64,000 nucleotides of DNA from assembly GCF_000519185.1 (NCBI RefSeq), contig NZ_JAFA01000017.1, positions 108,162-172,161 on the forward strand, written 5' to 3'. How positions within the stretch are numbered: the first letter of the stretch is position 1; each line of letters opens with the position of its first letter. The notes below the pieces were generated by a model. The model saw only the letters and a program-made list of their open reading frames with translations. It did not search any database and was not told the DNA's origin. The position numbers were made by a program, and so were the translations under genes. This DNA comes from Paraburkholderia nodosa DSM 21604 (GTDB taxonomy: Bacteria > Pseudomonadota > Gammaproteobacteria > Burkholderiales > Burkholderiaceae). Below, one piece after another: positions 25,302 through 33,991 of the stretch.

Positions 25302-26762
25302 GTGAAATACCCGCTATTTGTTGGTTTGAGTATCGTTTTCGTCGATGTGGTCGTGTGGCGCGCGCGGATTCCTCCGCATGATTTCGTCAGGCTCTTCATA
25401 CGGCTGGCGCTCTTCGCGGCGTTGAGCTGGGTCCTGTTCTCATCGGGCATGAGTCCGTTCGGGCAGGCGCCGTACCGGGAAGTGGCAGAACTCCATTGGT
25501 TGGCCCAGATCCTCGAAATCGTCTGGTGGCTGATGGCAGCACGTTTGTTTACCCTGTCGCTCGACTCACTGTTGCTGCCTCGTGCCTGGCGAAAGCAACG
25601 ACTCTTTTCTGACGTCTTCGGCGCTGTCGTTTTCCTCGCTGCGGTCGTTGCGGCGCTCGGGTTCGTGCTTGAACTGCCGGTGCGTGGTCTGGTCGCGACA
25701 TCGGGCGCACTGGCTATCGTGCTCGGCCTCGCAATCCAGAGCACACTCAGCGACGTATTCGCCGGAATCGTGCTCAACGCCACGGAGCCGTACACGGTCG
25801 GAGACTGGGTCGTGATCGACGATGTAGAAGGCAAGGTCGTCGAAATGAACTGGCGTGCCACTCACTTGTTGACAGGCCAGGGCAATACGCTCATCGTCCC
25901 GAACGCCATGACTTCCAAGGCGAAGATCTCGAATAACAGCCGGCCGGCAAATGTTCACGGCCTTTCACTCGTGCTCGAAATCGACCCCGAAGCACGGCCG
26001 AAGACCGTGATCGACGCACTGGAACGCGCGTTGACCGGAAGCAACGCCATCCTCAAGACGCCCGCGCCCTATGCCCGCATGCAGCGCGCGACGCTGAACT
26101 CGATCCACTACGAGGTGGTCGGTTTCGTGGACGAAATGGGCAAGAAGAGGGTGACTTCCAACGAGCTGTTCGACTTGTGCTACCGGCACCTTGCGGCCTC
26201 CGGGGTGTCACTGCGTGCGCTGGGCGTGCCGGCGCCCGCGGTGGAGGCGCATGACGCGAAGGAGGCGTTGCTCAAGCGCGCGTCGCTGTTCGAAAGCTTG
26301 AGTGCCGATGAGGTAACCCAGCTCGCGAAGCGTCTTTCCCGGCACGAGTACCAGGTGGATCAACAGATACTCGCCCCGGACACCGTGCCGGATAGTCTCG
26401 CCATTATTTATGCGGGTGTGCTGTCGGTGACTTTCCGTGAGTCGTCGGGTGAGCGCGAGCTTGCCCGTATCGGCCCTGGTGAAGCATTTGGGGAGGCGGG
26501 ACTGTTGGCTGGCCTGCCCATGCACGTGTCCATTACCGCACTGACACCAACGGTCCTTTTCGAGATCGGCAAGGACGACATGACCTCGTTCCTGAAGGAG
26601 CACCCGGAAGTCGCGAAGCAACTGTGCAAGCTATTGGCATACCGGCAAGACAAGATCGGCAAGTTGACGACGGCGCTCCCCGCTGAACAGGAACAAGGTC
26701 ATTCGCTCTTTGAGTGGCTCTTCGGCAAGGTGCGCAACGTACATTCCTTGTACGATTCCTGA
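25302..26762 (+). CDS. MscS-type channel with C-terminal cyclic-nucleotide-binding domain
   Basis: 486 residues. Four N-terminal membrane helices (first at 4-18, then about 30-50, 65-85 and 103-125) lead to the MscS pore helix LVATSGALAIVLGLAIQSTLSDVFAG (about 130-155). The MscS beta domain follows (VGDWVVIDDVEGKVVEMNWRATHL and NTLIVPNAMTSKAKISN, about 168-215). From about residue 325 a cNMP-binding domain follows, with the phosphate-binding cassette recognisable as GPGEAFGEAGLLAGLP. In bacterial cyclic-nucleotide-gated channels of this family the ligand domain tunes gating. Whether ions or osmolytes pass is unknown. Confidence 0.87.
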   Translation: MKYPLFVGLSIVFVDVVVWRARIPPHDFVRLFIRLALFAALSWVLFSSGMSPFGQAPYREVAELHWLAQILEIVWWLMAARLFTLSLDSLLLPRAWRKQRLFSDVFGAVVFLAAVVAALGFVLELPVRGLVATSGALAIVLGLAIQSTLSDVFAGIVLNATEPYTVGDWVVIDDVEGKVVEMNWRATHLLTGQGNTLIVPNAMTSKAKISNNSRPANVHGLSLVLEIDPEARPKTVIDALERALTGSNAILKTPAPYARMQRATLNSIHYEVVGFVDEMGKKRVTSNELFDLCYRHLAASGVSLRALGVPAPAVEAHDAKEALLKRASLFESLSADEVTQLAKRLSRHEYQVDQQILAPDTVPDSLAIIYAGVLSVTFRESSGERELARIGPGEAFGEAGLLAGLPMHVSITALTPTVLFEIGKDDMTSFLKEHPEVAKQLCKLLAYRQDKIGKLTTALPAEQEQGHSLFEWLFGKVRNVHSLYDS

Positions 26763-26946
26763 TGTGTCGGAATCCGAATCATATTCGATAGCTGTTGCGT
26801 TCCGGCGATGTCGATCCAGACGATCCGGGTCTGCCCGCCTGGCGAATCGAACAACGCACGCAGGCAAACGCTTCCCACTGGCATTGACGGTAGGAATCGT
26901 ACGCTTTACGTTGTAATATCGACGCATTCCAGCCCCGCACCGCCCC

Positions 26947-27915
26947 ATGACCGACGTCGCCCCCGACGAAGTACGCCTTGCCGCCGAGATCGAGCGGCTC
27001 AAGGCCGAGTTTCCCAAGACGCGCGAGCTGTATCGCGAAGTGTGCGCGCTGATGTTCTTCCGTTACGGCATCACGCCCACGGCCAACCGCCTCTATCAGC
27101 TCGTGCGCCGCGGCAGCATGAGCACGCCTACGGCAGTCCTTTCGGAGTTCTGGGCCACCCTGCGCGAGAAGAGCCGCGTGCGTATCGAGCACGCCGATTT
27201 GCCCGAGGAACTGCAGGGGGCCGCCGGCGAACTCATGGGTGCGCTCTGGACGCGCGCCACGGCGGCCGCGCAGACGTCGCTCGAAGCGCTGCGGCTGGAA
27301 GTGGAGGAGGCGCGCCGCACCGCGGAAGGCGCAACCGCCGCCGTGCGCGCGGACCTGGCGCACACGGAGGTGGCGCTCGAACAGCGCACCGGCGCGCTGC
27401 TCACGGCGCAAGTGCGCATTCAGGAGCTGGAACAGGCGCAAGCCGGCGCGGTTGCCACGCGCGGCGCACTCGAAGCGGAACTGGCGCGCGAGCGCGAGGT
27501 GAGCCGCGAACGCGACACGGCGCTCACCCAGGCGCGCGCCGACTTTGCGGCCGAACGCGACAAGCTGCGCGCAAGCGCCGAACTCGCGGAAACGCGCTGG
27601 CAGGCAGCGGAGAAGCGCGCCCAGCTCGAAATCGAGCGCGAGCACACGGCGAACGCGCGTTTGCAGCGCGACGCCGAAGCCGCCACGCAGCGCGCAACGC
27701 GCACGGAGGAAAGTGCGCGCGCCGAAATTCAGGCATTGCAGACGCAACTGGGCGATTTGCGCCACCAGGTGGGCACGCTCGAAGGCCGCCTGGACGCGCT
27801 GCGTTCGACCCGCGAAGTTCAGGTGCGCGAGCGGCAGGCCGCGCCGGAGAAGGGCGCCGCTGCGGCCGCCGTGAAGCCGTTGCGGGCGGCGCGCAAGACG
27901 GGGCAAAAGGCGTGA
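26947..27915 (+). CDS. KfrA-like DNA-binding coiled-coil protein
   Basis: 322 residues. The N-terminal 110 residues carry the KfrA helix-turn-helix region (YREVCALMFFRYGITPTANR, then VRRGSMSTPTAVLSEFW). From about residue 115 to 295 the sequence is a nearly unbroken heptad coiled coil rich in Ala, Glu, Arg and Gln, and the tail is basic. KfrA proteins were described on IncP plasmids, where they bind DNA and help segregation. Chromosomal homologues are common in Burkholderiales and their role is unsettled. No par genes are adjacent. The start at 26947 has no clear ribosome site but is the only one covering the whole domain. Confidence 0.82.
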   Translation: MTDVAPDEVRLAAEIERLKAEFPKTRELYREVCALMFFRYGITPTANRLYQLVRRGSMSTPTAVLSEFWATLREKSRVRIEHADLPEELQGAAGELMGALWTRATAAAQTSLEALRLEVEEARRTAEGATAAVRADLAHTEVALEQRTGALLTAQVRIQELEQAQAGAVATRGALEAELAREREVSRERDTALTQARADFAAERDKLRASAELAETRWQAAEKRAQLEIEREHTANARLQRDAEAATQRATRTEESARAEIQALQTQLGDLRHQVGTLEGRLDALRSTREVQVRERQAAPEKGAAAAAVKPLRAARKTGQKA

Positions 27916-27976
27916 AGGCTTTGGCTACGCGTTGATTGCTTCGACATCCTGACTGAACCACGGCGTTGGCCGCGTG

Positions 27977-28450
27977 TCACGCGTCCCGCACGCGCACCGG
28001 CAACTCGGTTTTGTACTCCACGCGGCGCAGCGCCACGGAAGTGTGAATGTCACGCACGCCCTCGATCTTGGTGAGGCGCGTCATGACGAAACGCTCGATG
28101 CCCGCAATATCGCTCGCCACCACGCGCAGCATGTAGTCGAACGCGCCCGTCATCAAATAGCACTCCATCACTTCGTCGCAGTTCGAGATCGCGCGCTCGA
28201 ACGCGGCTAGCCGCGTCTCGTTCTTTTTCTCGATCGCCACCGACACATACGCGTTGACAGGAAAGCCCGCCTTCTCCTGATCGAGCAGCGTGACGTACTG
28301 CGTGATGACGCCGCGCTCTTCGAGCATACGGATGCGCCGGTAGAACGGCGAGAGCGAAAGCCCGAGCGATTCCGCGAGGTCGGCGGACTTCACGTGCGCG
28401 TCGCGCTGCAGGGCGTGCAGGATGGCCACATCCACGCGGTCGAATTTCAT
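27977..28450 (-). CDS. Lrp/AsnC family transcriptional regulator
   Basis: 157 residues. An N-terminal helix-turn-helix (VDVAILHALQRDAHVKSADL, then LSLSPFYRRIRMLEERGVI, residues 7-50) and a C-terminal RAM ligand-binding domain (VMECYLMTGAFDYMLRVV, about 95-110) give the standard length and order. It is divergent from the indolepyruvate oxidoreductase gene across 141 bases, which suggests it controls that gene in response to an amino acid, likely an aromatic one. Confidence 0.9.
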   Translation of the reverse strand: MKFDRVDVAILHALQRDAHVKSADLAESLGLSLSPFYRRIRMLEERGVITQYVTLLDQEKAGFPVNAYVSVAIEKKNETRLAAFERAISNCDEVMECYLMTGAFDYMLRVVASDIAGIERFVMTRLTKIEGVRDIHTSVALRRVEYKTELPVRVRDA

Positions 28451-28591
28451 TGGCCAGCTTTCCCTGAAAAAGGTGAATTTGGGGCGAGTGTTGCTAACTT
28501 GAGAGAATTTCGTGGCTCAGTTTGGCACGAATCGCCGCTATTGGCTACCTAGAATCCGCTAATACCCACAAGTCGAACAGCGGAGATAACC

Positions 28592-31500
28592 ATGAACATG
28601 CGAGCCGTCGAGACCGACCGCCAGATCGATACGGACTATCGCCTCGAAGACCGCTACCTGCGCGAGGACGGCGCGGTCTTTCTCACCGGCACCCAGGCGC
28701 TCGTGCGCATCCTGATCGAACAGGCGCGCGCGGACCGGCTTGCCGGGCTGAAAACGGCGGGTCTCGTCTCCGGCTATCGCGGCTCGCCGCTCGGCGGATT
28801 CGATCAGGAACTGTGGCGCCAGAAGGCGCTGCTCGCGGACTTCGACGTGCGCTTCGAGCCGGGCCTGAACGAAGACCTCGGCGCGACCATGCTGTGGGGC
28901 GCGCAGCAACTCGACGCGTTTCCCGGCAAACGTGTCGAAGGCGTGTACTCGATGTGGTACGGCAAGGGGCCGGGCGTGGACCGTACCGGCGACGTATTCC
29001 GCAACGCGAACATGCTCGGCACCGCGCGGCACGGCGGCGTGCTGGCGGTGGCCGGCGACGACCACGCGGCGCAGTCGTCGATGTTTCCGCACCAGACGGA
29101 CCACGTATTCGAAGGCGCGATGATGCCGATTCTCTTTCCGGCGTCGGTTGCGGAGTACATCGAGTACGGGCTCACGGGCTATGCGCTTTCGCGTTTCAGC
29201 GGACTGTGGGTCGGCTTCAAGGCGATTACGGAGACGGTGGAAAGCGGCCGCTCGATGCGCGTGGGCCGCAGCGCGCCGTTGCGTTTGCCCGAAGACATCG
29301 CGATGCCGGCGCAGCGCGGCTTCAATTACGACCCGCAACTGCGCTGGCCGGCGGAGCGCGCCGAACTGGAGCGCCGCGTGCTCGAAGAGCGCCTGCCCGC
29401 CGCGCTTGCCTTCATGCGCGCGAATCCGCTCGACCGCGCGTTGCTGCGGCCCGCACAGGCGCGCGTGGGCATCGTCACGGTGGGCAAGGCGCATGCGGAC
29501 GTGCTGGCCGCGTTCGAGGCGCTGGGCCTCACGCCCGAGCGCCTCGAACAACTCGGTATCGGGCTTTATAAGGTCGGCATGATCTGGCCGCTCGAAACGG
29601 AAGGGCTCAAGGCGTTTGCGCGCGGCATGCAGGCGCTTTTCGTCGTGGAGGAAAAGCGCTCGTTCGTGGAGCGGCAGATCAAGGAAGCGCTCTTCAACGT
29701 GCGTGCCGACGAGCGGCCGTCCGTGCACGGCAAGACGCTTGGCGAGCGCGAGCCGCTGCTTTCCGCCGCGATGGAGTTCGCGCCCGAGCAGCTTGCGCAC
29801 GCGCTGCAGCGGTTTTTCCGGCACGTCGAGATCGATGTGCCGCTTGTCGCTACGGGTGTAACCCAGTCGCGTCTGGGCGCACAGCGCGTGATCGCGCTCG
29901 CGCAGGTGCCGCAAGGCGAACCGCTCACGCGCAAGCCGTTCTTCTGCGCGGGCTGCCCGCACAATACGTCGACGCGTCTGCCCGAAGGCTCGCATGCCGC
30001 GGCCGGCATCGGCTGCCACATCATGGCGCTCGGCGAGGCGGGCAACACGGCGACGTTTTGCCAGATGGGCGGCGAAGGCGTGCAGTGGGTCGGCATGTCG
30101 ACCTTCACGGACATGCCGCATCTGTTCGTGAATCTCGGCGACGGCACCTATCAGCACTCGGGCAGCCTGGCGATCCGCCAGGCCGTGGCGGCGCGCGCGA
30201 ACGTCACTTACAAGATTCTCTTCAACGACGCGGTGGCGATGACCGGTGGCCAGCCCACCGAGGGCGGCCTGACCGTGCATCGCGTGGTCGCGCAGGTCCA
30301 GGCCGAGGGCGTGAGCGAAGTCGTCGTGGTCACCGACCGGCCCGAGCAGTACGGGGGCTCGCTGGTGTTGCCTGCGGGCGTGACGCTGTTGCACCGCGAC
30401 GCGCTCGACGCGCTGCAACGCCGCCTGCGCGAGCAAAAGGGCGTTTCGGTGATCGTCTACGACCAGACCTGCGCCGCCGAAAAGCGCCGCCGCCGCAAGC
30501 GCGGCAAGCTGATCGATCCGCCCACGCGTGTGGTGATCAATCCGGCCGTGTGCGAGGGCTGCGGCGACTGTTCCGTGCAGTCGAACTGCATTGCGATCGA
30601 GCCGCTCGAAACGGAGCTGGGCCGCAAGCGGGCCATCAATCAATCGAGCTGCAACAAGGACACCTCGTGCGTGAAGGGCTTTTGCCCGAGCTTCGTGACG
30701 GTGGAGGGCATGGAGCCGAAGCGCCCGGACGCCGCGCGCATTCAGCGTATCGAAGCCGAACTGCGCGCCACGCTCGCGCCGCCCGCGCGCGTGCCGCAGG
30801 CGCTCGAGCAACATCTGCGTATGGTCGTGACGGGTGTGGGCGGCACGGGCGTCGTGACGATCGGCGCGATCCTCGCCATGGCCGCGCACCTCGAAGGGCG
30901 CGGCGCCTCGACGCTCGACTTTACCGGCCTCGCGCAGAAGAACGGCGCGGTGTTGAGCCACGTGCAGATCGCGCAGAGCCGCGGGCTCATCACCACCTCG
31001 CGCATCGGCGCGCACGCGGCCAACGTGCTGCTGGGCTGCGACGCCGTAGTAGCGGCATCGTCGGGCGCGCTCTCGCGCCTGCCGGCCAGCGGCGCACGCG
31101 CGATCGTGAACGAACGCATCAACGCGACCGCCGACTTCGTGCGCGACGGCGATCTGCCCGTGAGCAAGGCCGTCCATCAGGCGGCGATAGAGAGCGCGAT
31201 GGGCGCGGACGGCGCGGTGTTCTGGGATTGCACGGCGGCTGCGGAAGCGATTTTCGGCGACGCCATCGCCTCGAACATGATGATGGTCGGCTACGCGTAT
31301 CAGTCGGGCCTCGTGCCCCTTTCCGAAGCATCGATCCTGCGCACAATCGGTCTCAATGGCGCGGCCGTGAAGATGAACGAACGCGCGTTCCTGTGGGGAC
31401 GTTTGATTGCGCAGGACGCTCGCGCGCTCGAACGCGTGACGGGTGCGGAGGTTGCGGCCGCGGACACGCCGTTCGATCTCGCGCGCTTCATGGCCGAGCG

Positions 31501-32122
31501 CGAGCGCGATCTCACGCAGTACCAGAACGCCGCCTATGCGAAGCGCTATCGCGCGCTGGTCGAAACCGTCGCGCAGGCGGAGCGCGGAATCGAAGGGGCG
31601 AGCGGCGCGCTCGCGCAAGCGGCAGCGCGCCATTACTTCAAGGTGCTGGCCTACAAGGACGAGTACGAAGTTGCGCGCCTGCACACCGATGGTGGCTTCG
31701 GCGCGTACCTGTCCGGTTTGTTCGATGGCACGGCGGGCAAGAAGACTTTCCACATGGCGCCGCCGCTCGTCACACGCCGCGATACGCAAACGGGACGCCG
31801 CAACAAGATCGCGCTGCGCGGCGTGTGGGCCGAGCCGTTGCTGCGCGTGCTCAAGCACGGCAAGGCGCTGCGCGGCACGCCGCTCGATCCGTTCGCACGG
31901 CAGCGCGACCGCGTGATCGAGCGCGCGATGATCGGCGAATTCGAAGACGACGTACGCCTCGTGCTCGGCAGGCTTACGCAGCAGACGCTTGCGGCAGCCG
32001 TCGGCCTGCTCGGCGTGCCGGGTGCGGTGCGAGGCTTCGGTATCGTCAAGGAGCGCAATTACGAGCGTTCGCGCGGCGTGCGCGAGCGGTATCGCGCGGA
32101 AATCGCAGGCGAGATGGTTTGA
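28592..32122 (+). CDS. Indolepyruvate ferredoxin oxidoreductase, fused alpha-gamma type
   Basis: 1176 residues, GGAG six bases before the ATG. It converts aryl pyruvates (and possibly branched 2-oxo acids) to acyl-CoA with reduction of ferredoxin. Visible parts in order are a pyrimidine-binding domain (SGYRGSPLGGFDQELW at about 60-75), a TPP-binding domain (NLGDGTYQHSGSLAIRQA at about 515-532, CGCPHNTS-type motif upstream) and a Cys-rich Fe-S region (VCEGCGDCSVQSNC, then SCNKDTSCVKGFC at about 653-697). A gamma domain (VTGVGGTGVVTIGAILAMAA at about 747-766) and a C-terminal DUF6537-like region complete it. The two-subunit archaeal form is here a single chain, as is usual in proteobacteria. 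Confidence 0.93.
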   Translation: MNMRAVETDRQIDTDYRLEDRYLREDGAVFLTGTQALVRILIEQARADRLAGLKTAGLVSGYRGSPLGGFDQELWRQKALLADFDVRFEPGLNEDLGATMLWGAQQLDAFPGKRVEGVYSMWYGKGPGVDRTGDVFRNANMLGTARHGGVLAVAGDDHAAQSSMFPHQTDHVFEGAMMPILFPASVAEYIEYGLTGYALSRFSGLWVGFKAITETVESGRSMRVGRSAPLRLPEDIAMPAQRGFNYDPQLRWPAERAELERRVLEERLPAALAFMRANPLDRALLRPAQARVGIVTVGKAHADVLAAFEALGLTPERLEQLGIGLYKVGMIWPLETEGLKAFARGMQALFVVEEKRSFVERQIKEALFNVRADERPSVHGKTLGEREPLLSAAMEFAPEQLAHALQRFFRHVEIDVPLVATGVTQSRLGAQRVIALAQVPQGEPLTRKPFFCAGCPHNTSTRLPEGSHAAAGIGCHIMALGEAGNTATFCQMGGEGVQWVGMSTFTDMPHLFVNLGDGTYQHSGSLAIRQAVAARANVTYKILFNDAVAMTGGQPTEGGLTVHRVVAQVQAEGVSEVVVVTDRPEQYGGSLVLPAGVTLLHRDALDALQRRLREQKGVSVIVYDQTCAAEKRRRRKRGKLIDPPTRVVINPAVCEGCGDCSVQSNCIAIEPLETELGRKRAINQSSCNKDTSCVKGFCPSFVTVEGMEPKRPDAARIQRIEAELRATLAPPARVPQALEQHLRMVVTGVGGTGVVTIGAILAMAAHLEGRGASTLDFTGLAQKNGAVLSHVQIAQSRGLITTSRIGAHAANVLLGCDAVVAASSGALSRLPASGARAIVNERINATADFVRDGDLPVSKAVHQAAIESAMGADGAVFWDCTAAAEAIFGDAIASNMMMVGYAYQSGLVPLSEASILRTIGLNGAAVKMNERAFLWGRLIAQDARALERVTGAEVAAADTPFDLARFMAERERDLTQYQNAAYAKRYRALVETVAQAERGIEGASGALAQAAARHYFKVLAYKDEYEVARLHTDGGFGAYLSGLFDGTAGKKTFHMAPPLVTRRDTQTGRRNKIALRGVWAEPLLRVLKHGKALRGTPLDPFARQRDRVIERAMIGEFEDDVRLVLGRLTQQTLAAAVGLLGVPGAVRGFGIVKERNYERSRGVRERYRAEIAGEMV

Positions 32123-32164
32123 AAAGATCGGATAACTAACGGAAAACTACCGGAGAAGACTCAA

Positions 32165-32932
32165 ATGGTTGTGCAAGACAAGACGTTTTTCATCACGGGC
32201 GGTGGGTCGGGACTCGGCGCGGCGGTAGGCCGGCATCTGCTCGAACGCGGCGCGAATGTTGTGTTCGGCGATATCGACGTGGCCCGTGCGCGTGACGAGG
32301 CGGCGCTCGGCGGCGAGCATGCACTGGGGGTCGAGGTGGATGTGACGCTGGCGGCAAGCGTCGAGGCGGCGCTCGCCCTCGTCACGCAGCGCTTCGGTGC
32401 GCTGCATGGCGTGGTCAACTGCGCAGGGATCGCACCGGCACAGCGCATCGTCGGAAAAGAGGGGGCGCATTCGCTCGATCTGTTCGCCAAGGTCGTGAGC
32501 GTCAACCTCATCGGCACTTTCAACGTGATGCGCCTCGCCGCCGTGGCGATGGCGAACAATGCGCCCGACGCCGGCGGCGAGCGCGGCGTGATCGTCAATA
32601 CAGCCTCGGTGGCCGCGTACGATGGCCAGATCGGGCAGTCGGCCTATGCGGCTTCGAAGGGCGGCGTCGTTTCGCTCACGTTACCGGCGGCGCGCGAACT
32701 GGCGCGCAACGGCATTCGCGTGGTGACCGTCGCGCCAGGTATCTTCGAAACGCCGATGCTGCTCGCCATGCCCGCCGAAGTGCAGCAGGCGCTTGGCGCG
32801 GGCGTGCCGTTTCCGCAGCGTCTCGGCCAGCCCGCGGAGTTCGCGGCGCTCGTCGAGCATATCGTCGGCAACCGCTATTTGAACGGCGAGGTGATCCGGC
32901 TCGACGGCGCGTTGCGCATGGCGCCGCGCTGA
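32165..32932 (+). CDS. Short-chain dehydrogenase, 3-hydroxyacyl-CoA dehydrogenase type-2-like
   Basis: 255 residues, 42 bases downstream of the indolepyruvate oxidoreductase gene and likely co-transcribed. The NAD-binding motif is TGGGSGLG (residues 11-18). The catalytic Ser is in NTASVAAYDG and Tyr-Lys in YAASKGG. The overall sequence (LHGVVNCAGIAPAQRI..., APGIFETPMLL) fits the HSD17B10/3-hydroxyacyl-CoA dehydrogenase type 2 branch. It would oxidise a 3-hydroxyacyl-CoA, consistent with acyl-CoA made by the upstream enzyme from an amino acid, though that link is inferred. Confidence 0.85.
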   Translation: MVVQDKTFFITGGGSGLGAAVGRHLLERGANVVFGDIDVARARDEAALGGEHALGVEVDVTLAASVEAALALVTQRFGALHGVVNCAGIAPAQRIVGKEGAHSLDLFAKVVSVNLIGTFNVMRLAAVAMANNAPDAGGERGVIVNTASVAAYDGQIGQSAYAASKGGVVSLTLPAARELARNGIRVVTVAPGIFETPMLLAMPAEVQQALGAGVPFPQRLGQPAEFAALVEHIVGNRYLNGEVIRLDGALRMAPR

Positions 32933-33018
32933 TTTTGGGTGAGGCCGCCCGCCGCGGGCACGTTTAAGACCGCGTATCGTAGAATCGGAACCATCGACTC
33001 ACGATATTCGAAAAGCAC

Positions 33019-33924
33019 ATGGCCAAGGACGTGACTTTGCGGCAGTTCCGCTACTTCGTGGCGGCGGCGCAGAACGGGCAGTTTTCGATGGCGGCGGCGG
33101 CCGAACATGTCTCGCAGTCGGCGATCACCAATGCGGTGCTCGCGCTCGAGGAGGCGCTCGGCACGCGGCTCTTCGTGCGCTTGCCCCAGGGCGTGGAACT
33201 GACGCCAGACGGGCAGGACTTCCTCAATCACGCGCGCCACGTGCTGGAGTCGGTGCGCGACGCGCTGCACAAGGCCCCGTTTCGCGCGCACAGCCTGCGC
33301 GGTACGGTGCGCATGGCCGCTTCCTATACGCTGCTCGGCTATTTCCTGCCGGAGCTGCTCGCGCGCTTTCGTGCGACCTATCCCGAGATCGAGATCGATC
33401 TGCACGATCTGGACCGGCCAGCCATCGAGGGGGCGGTGCTCGCGGGCGAGGTGGATCTTGGCGTGGCGTTGCTTTCCAACGTGGAGCGGCGCGCACGCTT
33501 CGGCCACCATGTGTTGATGCGTTCGCGACGGCAATTGTGGGCCGCGCCGACGCATCCGCTCGCGCAGATGGGCACCGTCACGCTGCGCGACATCGCGCGT
33601 TACCCCTATATCCAGCTCACGGTGGACGAGGGCGAGGCCTCGACGCTGCGCTACTGGAAAAAGCGCCGCGTTGCGCCGAATATCGCGTTTCGCACGAGTT
33701 CGATGGAGGCGCTGCGCGGGCTCGTGGCGCATGGTTTTGGCGTGACGATTCTCTCGGATATGGTATTCAGGCCGTGGTCGCTGGAGGGCAAGCGCATCGA
33801 CGCTTGCGCCATCGAGGATGCCATTCCGCAGATGGAAGCGGGCATGTTGTGGCATCCTGGGGCGGTGCTCAGCGATCCTGCGAGAGCGATGCAGCAGTTT
33901 TTAATTCATGCTTGCGGGAATTGA
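33019..33924 (+). CDS. LysR family transcriptional regulator
   Basis: 301 residues. The helix-turn-helix lies in residues 5-65 (LRQFRYFVAAAQNGQFSMAA, then SQSAITNAVLALEEALGTRLF), with a periplasmic-binding-fold effector domain from about 95 to 295. It follows the dehydrogenase gene by 86 bases on the same strand, and TATCGT/ACGATA arms (32975-32980 and 33001-33006) lie just upstream as a possible autoregulatory site. Its target is unclear: either the upstream catabolic pair or the following antiporter. Confidence 0.88.
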   Translation: MAKDVTLRQFRYFVAAAQNGQFSMAAAAEHVSQSAITNAVLALEEALGTRLFVRLPQGVELTPDGQDFLNHARHVLESVRDALHKAPFRAHSLRGTVRMAASYTLLGYFLPELLARFRATYPEIEIDLHDLDRPAIEGAVLAGEVDLGVALLSNVERRARFGHHVLMRSRRQLWAAPTHPLAQMGTVTLRDIARYPYIQLTVDEGEASTLRYWKKRRVAPNIAFRTSSMEALRGLVAHGFGVTILSDMVFRPWSLEGKRIDACAIEDAIPQMEAGMLWHPGAVLSDPARAMQQFLIHACGN

Positions 33925-33948
33925 GGGGGCGGCCGCGCCCCCCAATTC
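33918..33948 (+). terminator. Hairpin overlapping the LysR stop codon
   Basis: GAATTG and CAATTC, then GGGGGC and GCCCCC, form a 12-bp stem with one bulged A and a 6-base loop. The TGA stop lies inside the left arm. No T-tract follows, so it is a probable rather than certain terminator. Confidence 0.5.
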
Positions 33949-33991
33949 GAATTCCCTCGATATCCGCACTGGGTAAAAAAAAGGAAGCGTC

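Noticed and set aside
28559..31858. A 1099-residue open frame on the minus strand opposite the indolepyruvate oxidoreductase gene
   Set aside because: It is a high-GC shadow: composition is dominated by Arg, Ala, His and Asp, there is no domain, and the plus strand encodes a complete recognised enzyme with all motifs.
30058..32139. A 693-residue plus-strand frame inside the indolepyruvate oxidoreductase gene
   Set aside because: It is a +frame shadow of the same gene, Arg/Ala/Gly-rich with no ribosome site and no domain.
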